Shown in pieces: positions 60,877-64,000 of a stretch of 64,000 nt of DNA. The number at the start of each line of letters is the position of its first letter. Position 1 is the first letter of the stretch. The notes below the pieces were generated by a model, which worked only from the letters and a program-made list of their open reading frames with translations, did no database searches and was not told the origin of the DNA. The stretch lies in NCBI GenBank assembly GCA_016218815.1, contig JACRCX010000048.1, positions 62,001-126,000 on the forward strand, written 5' to 3'. The position numbers and the translations under genes were made by a program. This stretch comes from Deltaproteobacteria bacterium. GTDB taxonomy: Bacteria; Myxococcota_A; Polyangia; DRWM01; JAAZOP01.

Positions 60877-60909
60877 TTGACTTCCTTTGTCGGAAATGAC
60901 ATAAGGAAG
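60877..60909 (+). promoter_or_regulatory. Promoter with palindromic operator of the XRE module
   Basis: A -35-like TTGACT (60877) is followed after 16-17 bp by a -10-like ACATAA. Overlapping them is an inverted repeat, CTTCCTTTGTC...GACATAAGGAAG (60881-60909), centred on TGTC/GACA half sites. Position and symmetry fit autorepression by the XRE protein that starts 3 bp later. Confidence 0.65.
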
Positions 60910-60911
60910 GC

Positions 60912-61325
60912 GTGAATACGGAACTGCCGCGCCTCGTTCGATCGCGCCGCAGGCAGCTCGGCTGGACGCAGAGCGACCTGGCCCGCGCGATGGGTTCGAG
61001 CCCGTCGCGCGTGTGCAAGCTCGAGGCCGGGGACGAATCGGTGGCGCCGAGCCTGATGCTGCGGGCGCTGGCCGTCATGGACGCCCCGCTGCGCCTGGAG
61101 ATCGACGAGAGTCGCGATGCGTTCGCCGAGCCCGGACTCACGGCGGAGCAGCGGCGCCAGCTCTCGGCTCGGCTGTTGCGGCGCCGGCAGGCCGACCGGA
61201 TCGCGGAACGCGAGCAGGTCGACGGCGGCGATGTCGAGCACGTCCTGTTCAACCTCACCCTGAGTCCCTGGCAGAGGTTGGCGCGGAGCTTCGACCGTGC
61301 GCGACGGAACCGACTTCCCGCTTAG
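60912..61325 (+). CDS. XRE-family transcriptional regulator (antitoxin-like)
   Basis: 137 residues, GTG start. A helix-turn-helix (LGWTQSDLARAMGSSPSRVCKLEAGDES, cited in parts) fills residues 15-60; a short C-terminal region (QRRQLSARLLRRRQADRIAE) may dimerise or bind the partner. It overlaps the next gene by 29 bp, as in toxin-antitoxin pairs where the regulator comes first, and has a palindrome at its own promoter. Confidence 0.82.
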   Translation: MNTELPRLVRSRRRQLGWTQSDLARAMGSSPSRVCKLEAGDESVAPSLMLRALAVMDAPLRLEIDESRDAFAEPGLTAEQRRQLSARLLRRRQADRIAEREQVDGGDVEHVLFNLTLSPWQRLARSFDRARRNRLPA

Positions 61326-61767
61326 CGAGGCCGAGATCGCGTTCCTCCGCGCGCTGGCGCGCGCCGAATCGCGCTTCCTGGTCGTCGGCGTCGGAGCGGC
61401 CGTGCTGCAAGGCGCGGATGCCGTCACCCAGGACCTCGACCTGTGGTTCCGATCCCTGGGCGATCCCGCGATTGCCGCAGCCGCCCGGGTTGCCGGCGGC
61501 GTCTTCGCTGCCCGGTCCAACCCGCCGATGATTGCCGGCAAGGACCTCGATCGCATCGACCTGGTCGTTCACTGCGATGGGCTGAAGAGCTTCGACGCCG
61601 AATACCGCCACGCGCTCGACCTGCCGTTGCGGGACTTCTCCGTCAAGCTCCTGCCGCTCGAACGGGTGCTGGCAAGCAAACAAGCGGCCGGCAGGCCGAA
61701 GGACATGGCCGTCCTGGAGGCCCTGCGCGCGGCCCTGGCCGCGCGACGCGCCGCCGGAAGGCGCTGA
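61297..61767 (+). CDS. Nucleotidyltransferase-like protein (AbiEii/DUF6036-like toxin candidate)
   Basis: 156 residues, GTG start inside the XRE gene. FLVVGVGAAVLQGADAVTQDLDLWF has the nucleotidyltransferase fold start, with the D-x-D pair in DLDLWF, and DRIDLVVH the third carboxylate; LLPLERVLASKQAAGRPKDMAVLEAL is the conserved end seen in AbiEii-type and MNT-like proteins. Such enzymes transfer nucleotides to tRNA or proteins. Together with the XRE gene it forms a plausible toxin-antitoxin or phage-defence module. Confidence 0.8.
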   Translation: MRDGTDFPLSEAEIAFLRALARAESRFLVVGVGAAVLQGADAVTQDLDLWFRSLGDPAIAAAARVAGGVFAARSNPPMIAGKDLDRIDLVVHCDGLKSFDAEYRHALDLPLRDFSVKLLPLERVLASKQAAGRPKDMAVLEALRAALAARRAAGRR

Positions 61768-61820
61768 GGTCACGGCGGATGCGACTCTGCCGCGGTGGGC
61801 GGCAACCGATCTTCCCGATG

Positions 61821-61836
61821 CGGAATCCGGATTCCG
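61821..61836. repeat. 16-bp perfect palindrome
   Basis: CGGAATCCGGATTCCG in the gap between the convergent nucleotidyltransferase and FHA-like genes. It may mark a terminator stem without a loop or a protein site; nothing more can be said. Confidence 0.4.
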
Positions 61837-61843
61837 GGAACGA

Positions 61844-62488
61844 CTACTTCTCGTCCGTCGAGGGCTCCGTCGGCTCGGTGCCCTCCGTGTACAGCATGTA
61901 GTCCTGCGGCGGGGCGGGAGGCTGGTAGCGCATCTCGATGTCGGGCTCCTCGGCATCCGGCTCGGGCGCAACGGACGCATCGGCCGGCTCAGGGTCCGGC
62001 GTCTGCGTCCCGGTGTTCGAGCCGCCGCACGACGGAGCGAGCGTCGCGGCGGCCCCCAGCGCCGCGCCCATCGCCACCGCGGCCGAAGCCCGGCGCAACG
62101 TGCCGGAACGCTCGGCGGGCGGCAGCGGGGAGGGGGCGGCGACCGTGGCGGTCTGGCCGTGGAGGTGGACGCGGAGTCGGCGGTCGCCGACGGCCAGCTC
62201 GTCGCCCGAGCGGAGCACGACGGGCTTCCCGTGCGGGACGTCGAGCGAACGGCCGGCGCGGGATACGCGCACGGCCGGGCCGCCGTCGGGCCGGAAAAGG
62301 ATCAGCTTGTCGTCCGCCGAAACCCACAGCTCGCATGGCGCCGAATCCTCGCCCCGCCACCGCACTTGGCCCCCGGCGTCGATGCGCAGCCCCGGCTGGC
62401 GTCCGGGCAGCGCGACGCAGCGCAGGTAGCGCCCAGCCGCGTCGGCGGCAGCGGTATCCTCGACACAAATCGCGATCGGCTTCGGCAT
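61844..62488 (-). CDS. FHA-like protein with a C-terminal anchor
   Basis: 214 residues from ATG 62488 with AAAGGAGG upstream. Residues about 10-115 look like a forkhead-associated fold (WVSADDKLILFRPDGGPAVRV, VLRSGDELAVGDRRLRVHLHG), though the phosphopeptide-binding GR...SxxH signature is not clear. A hydrophobic stretch (ASAAVAMGAALGAAATLAPSCGG, about 132-155) could be a membrane segment; the tail is Pro/Glu/Asp-rich. A possible membrane-associated signalling adaptor; moderate confidence. Confidence 0.65.
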   Translation of the reverse strand: MPKPIAICVEDTAAADAAGRYLRCVALPGRQPGLRIDAGGQVRWRGEDSAPCELWVSADDKLILFRPDGGPAVRVSRAGRSLDVPHGKPVVLRSGDELAVGDRRLRVHLHGQTATVAAPSPLPPAERSGTLRRASAAVAMGAALGAAATLAPSCGGSNTGTQTPDPEPADASVAPEPDAEEPDIEMRYQPPAPPQDYMLYTEGTEPTEPSTDEK

Positions 62489-62562
62489 GAGCGACCTCCT
62501 TTCCCTGCGGCCGCTACATTGCGACATTCCGGGCGCAGCGTCCAGCGAATCGGTTCTACCGC

Positions 62563-62639
62563 CGACTGTCGACTGTCGACTGTCGGCCGTCGGCCGTCGA
62601 CCGTCGACCGACGACTGACGACCGCCGACTGCCGACCGC
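62563..62639. repeat. Longest heptad array, CGACTGT/CGGCCGT/CGACCGA
   Basis: Eleven consecutive 7-bp units in perfect phase, each beginning CG and mostly C at position 4 or 5. They grade from CGACTGT through CGGCCGT to CGACCGC. It lies between the FHA-like gene and mvaS. Confidence 0.92.
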
Positions 62640-62650
62640 CGCGCCTTCCG

Positions 62651-63973
62651 TCAGTCGCCGGCCTGCGCGCGGGCGGGGCGGGGGGCGGGACGCAGGACGT
62701 CGGAGGGAGGGCAGGTGTCACCCGGGCGCGCGGAGGCGACCGCGGCGGGCCACGTCGCGTCGCGGTAGACGCGCTGGTGGTTCCAGGTGCCGCAGAAGGC
62801 GACGCCGTCGGGCGCGAGCGGCGTGCGGAACGAACCGTCGCGTGCCAGCTCCTCGTGCCCCTGCCGGAAGCGGAGGTACGACTCGTGGGTGATTTCGCGG
62901 CGCGCGGCGAGCACCTGCCGCAGGCCGGTCCTGCCGCGCCAGGCGGCGGCGTCGTCCCCGACCCGCGCCGCGATGAACTCGGCGCAGCAGCCGCTGCCGT
63001 AGGAGAACAGCCCGACCCGCTTGCCCGCCGCGTCGACCTCGGCGTGCTCGAGCAGTCCGGCGAGGGAGACGTAGAGCGAGGCGGAGTACGCGTTGCCGAC
63101 CTCGGCGTTCGACCACAGGGTCGGGAGCACCCGACGTTCGTAGTCGGGGTCGAAGCCCGCGGCGCCGTTCGTGGCCAGCTCGTACAGGCGCTTGTGCGCC
63201 TTGAACGCCATTTTGGGGAACGGCGAGTGGTACAGCAGGTAGTCGAAGGCGCCCAGGCCGAGGCCGCTGGACGAGGTGAAACCGCCCCAGCAGCCTTCGA
63301 GCGCGCGCAAGTAGCACTCGATCGAGTGGTGGCCGTCGGCCAGGGCCGTGGCGCGGTAGGTCGGCCGCCAGAAGTCCATCACCTCCTCGGTGTGGACCGC
63401 CTCGGGATAGGGCTCGAGCCGCAGCACGCGCGGCTCGTCGCCGACGAGCATGGCGACCGCGGCGGCGCCCTGGGTGGGCTCGCCGGGCGAGCCGATCTCG
63501 TAGCGGGCGACGTCGGTGGCGATGACCAGGGCCTTCTTGCCGGGCCGCAGGCCGCCCAGGACCCAGCCGGTCGCCATGCGCAGTCCGGCCGTGCCGCCGT
63601 AGCAGGCATGCTGGATGTCGAAGGTGCGGCAGTCGCGCGGCAGGCCGGCCATGCGGTGGACGTAGGTGGCGATCGGCTTGGCGGCATCGACGCCGCTCTC
63701 GGTGCCGACCACGACCATGCCGACGCACGCCGGGTCGATGTCGTAGCGTTCGAACAGTCCCGACGCGGCGCGAACGGCAAGGACGACCGGATCCTCGTCG
63801 GGGGCGACGACGGCCATGCGGCGGCAGCCGAGGCCGAAGCAGTACTTGCCGGGGTCGACGCCGTTGGCCCGAGCCAACGTGCCGACGTCCAGGTAGTGCC
63901 GGGGAACGTGGACCGCGAGCGCTTCGATGCCGACATCCGCAACCGATCGAATCGATCCCACCGTAGCCTCCAC
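62651..63973 (-). CDS. mvaS: Hydroxymethylglutaryl-CoA synthase
   Basis: 440 residues. The catalytic cysteine is in DIQHACYGGTAGL (about residue 122), the glutamate in VVGTESGVDAAKP and the histidine in LYHSPFPKMAFKAHKRL (about 250); SYGSGCCAEF is near the C-terminus. It condenses acetyl-CoA and acetoacetyl-CoA, the committed step of the mevalonate pathway, feeding the prenyl diphosphates used by hpnC/hpnD and the prenyl reductase. The start is ATG 63973, 27 bp from the window end. The mevalonate route supports a Myxococcota-like host. Confidence 0.93.
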   Translation of the reverse strand: MEATVGSIRSVADVGIEALAVHVPRHYLDVGTLARANGVDPGKYCFGLGCRRMAVVAPDEDPVVLAVRAASGLFERYDIDPACVGMVVVGTESGVDAAKPIATYVHRMAGLPRDCRTFDIQHACYGGTAGLRMATGWVLGGLRPGKKALVIATDVARYEIGSPGEPTQGAAAVAMLVGDEPRVLRLEPYPEAVHTEEVMDFWRPTYRATALADGHHSIECYLRALEGCWGGFTSSSGLGLGAFDYLLYHSPFPKMAFKAHKRLYELATNGAAGFDPDYERRVLPTLWSNAEVGNAYSASLYVSLAGLLEHAEVDAAGKRVGLFSYGSGCCAEFIAARVGDDAAAWRGRTGLRQVLAARREITHESYLRFRQGHEELARDGSFRTPLAPDGVAFCGTWNHQRVYRDATWPAAVASARPGDTCPPSDVLRPAPRPARAQAGD

Positions 63974-64000
63974 GCCGTCCCCCCGCAGAATCGGCCGACG

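Noticed and set aside
62563..62639. CRISPR array
   Set aside because: Units are 7 bp with no spacers and no cas genes nearby; the repeat is continuous.
1..64000. tRNA, rRNA or other standard RNA genes
   Set aside because: No cloverleaf-like GTTCGAxxC arm with matching acceptor stem or rRNA signature was noticed by eye; a covariance search would be decisive.

Overview
The window is high-GC, densely coded bacterial DNA. Several features point to a deltaproteobacterial/Myxococcota-like, Gram-negative organism, although no rRNA is present to prove it. HMG-CoA synthase indicates the mevalonate route, and hpnC-hpnD-hpnE make squalene. A large secreted protein carries acidic Asp/Cys repeats of the kind common in myxobacteria. 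There is an outer-membrane beta-barrel protein, five-GAF HD-GYP signalling, and an NtrC-type two-component pair. The first gene is cut by the left edge; the last complete gene (mvaS) starts 27 bp from the right edge.

Layout. 1-1 kb: end of an unrecognised gene. 1-10.6 kb: a head-group or polyol-phosphate island. It holds inositol-1-phosphate synthase, two nucleotidyltransferases, two paralogous class V (PhnW-like) aminotransferases, an RpiB-family isomerase, a PssA-like enzyme and further CDP-alcohol phosphotransferases. 10.6-28.3 kb: envelope glycan and lipid genes. These include a WD40 protein, a Wzx-like flippase, two methyltransferases, three GT4 glycosyltransferases, two epimerases, rfbB, rfbA, a DegT aminotransferase, an FtsX-type permease and two more nucleotidyltransferase/CDP-alcohol phosphotransferase fusions. 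28.4-43 kb: an MMPL/RND transporter, aspS, a GlpA-like dehydrogenase, a five-GAF HD-GYP protein, a secreted beta-propeller, a large Cys-rich lipoprotein candidate and a beta-barrel protein. 43-57 kb, minus strand: HAD phosphatase, MsbA-like exporter, then a tightly overlapped run hpnC-hpnD-hpnE-histidine kinase-sigma54 response regulator-aroB-aroA/aroK fusion-aroC. 57.3-60.8 kb, plus strand: chorismate mutase/DAHP synthase, a U32 Fe-S protein and a geranylgeranyl-reductase-like flavoprotein. 60.9-64 kb: an XRE/nucleotidyltransferase module with a palindromic operator, an FHA-like protein and mvaS.

How the parts work together. Ino1 plus a CTP-type nucleotidyltransferase plus CDP-alcohol phosphotransferases have the logic of CDP-inositol chemistry (di-myo-inositol-phosphate or inositol phospholipid). 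The repeated aminotransferases suggest an amino head group. The middle region builds a dTDP-sugar-containing glycan and flips it. The right-hand region joins shikimate, squalene and prenyl-reduction genes, suggesting coordinated supply of chorismate and isoprenoids for quinones or hopanoids.

The most unusual features are sequence-level. (i) A family of degenerate 7-bp tandem repeats, with an accompanying 9-bp family and a composite palindromic (BIME-like) element, lies in many intergenic gaps. It also lies in frame inside coding sequences: twice inside EPSP synthase, at the AroA-AroK fusion junction, at the N-terminus of AroB, in the HAD phosphatase and in the first gene. (ii) A spaced, conserved leader element occurs upstream of both aminotransferase transcription units. 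(iii) Four CDP-alcohol phosphotransferases of the inositol-phosphate-synthase type, three of them fused to degenerate nucleotidyltransferase domains, lie within 20 kb, beside a PssA-like fifth member of the superfamily.
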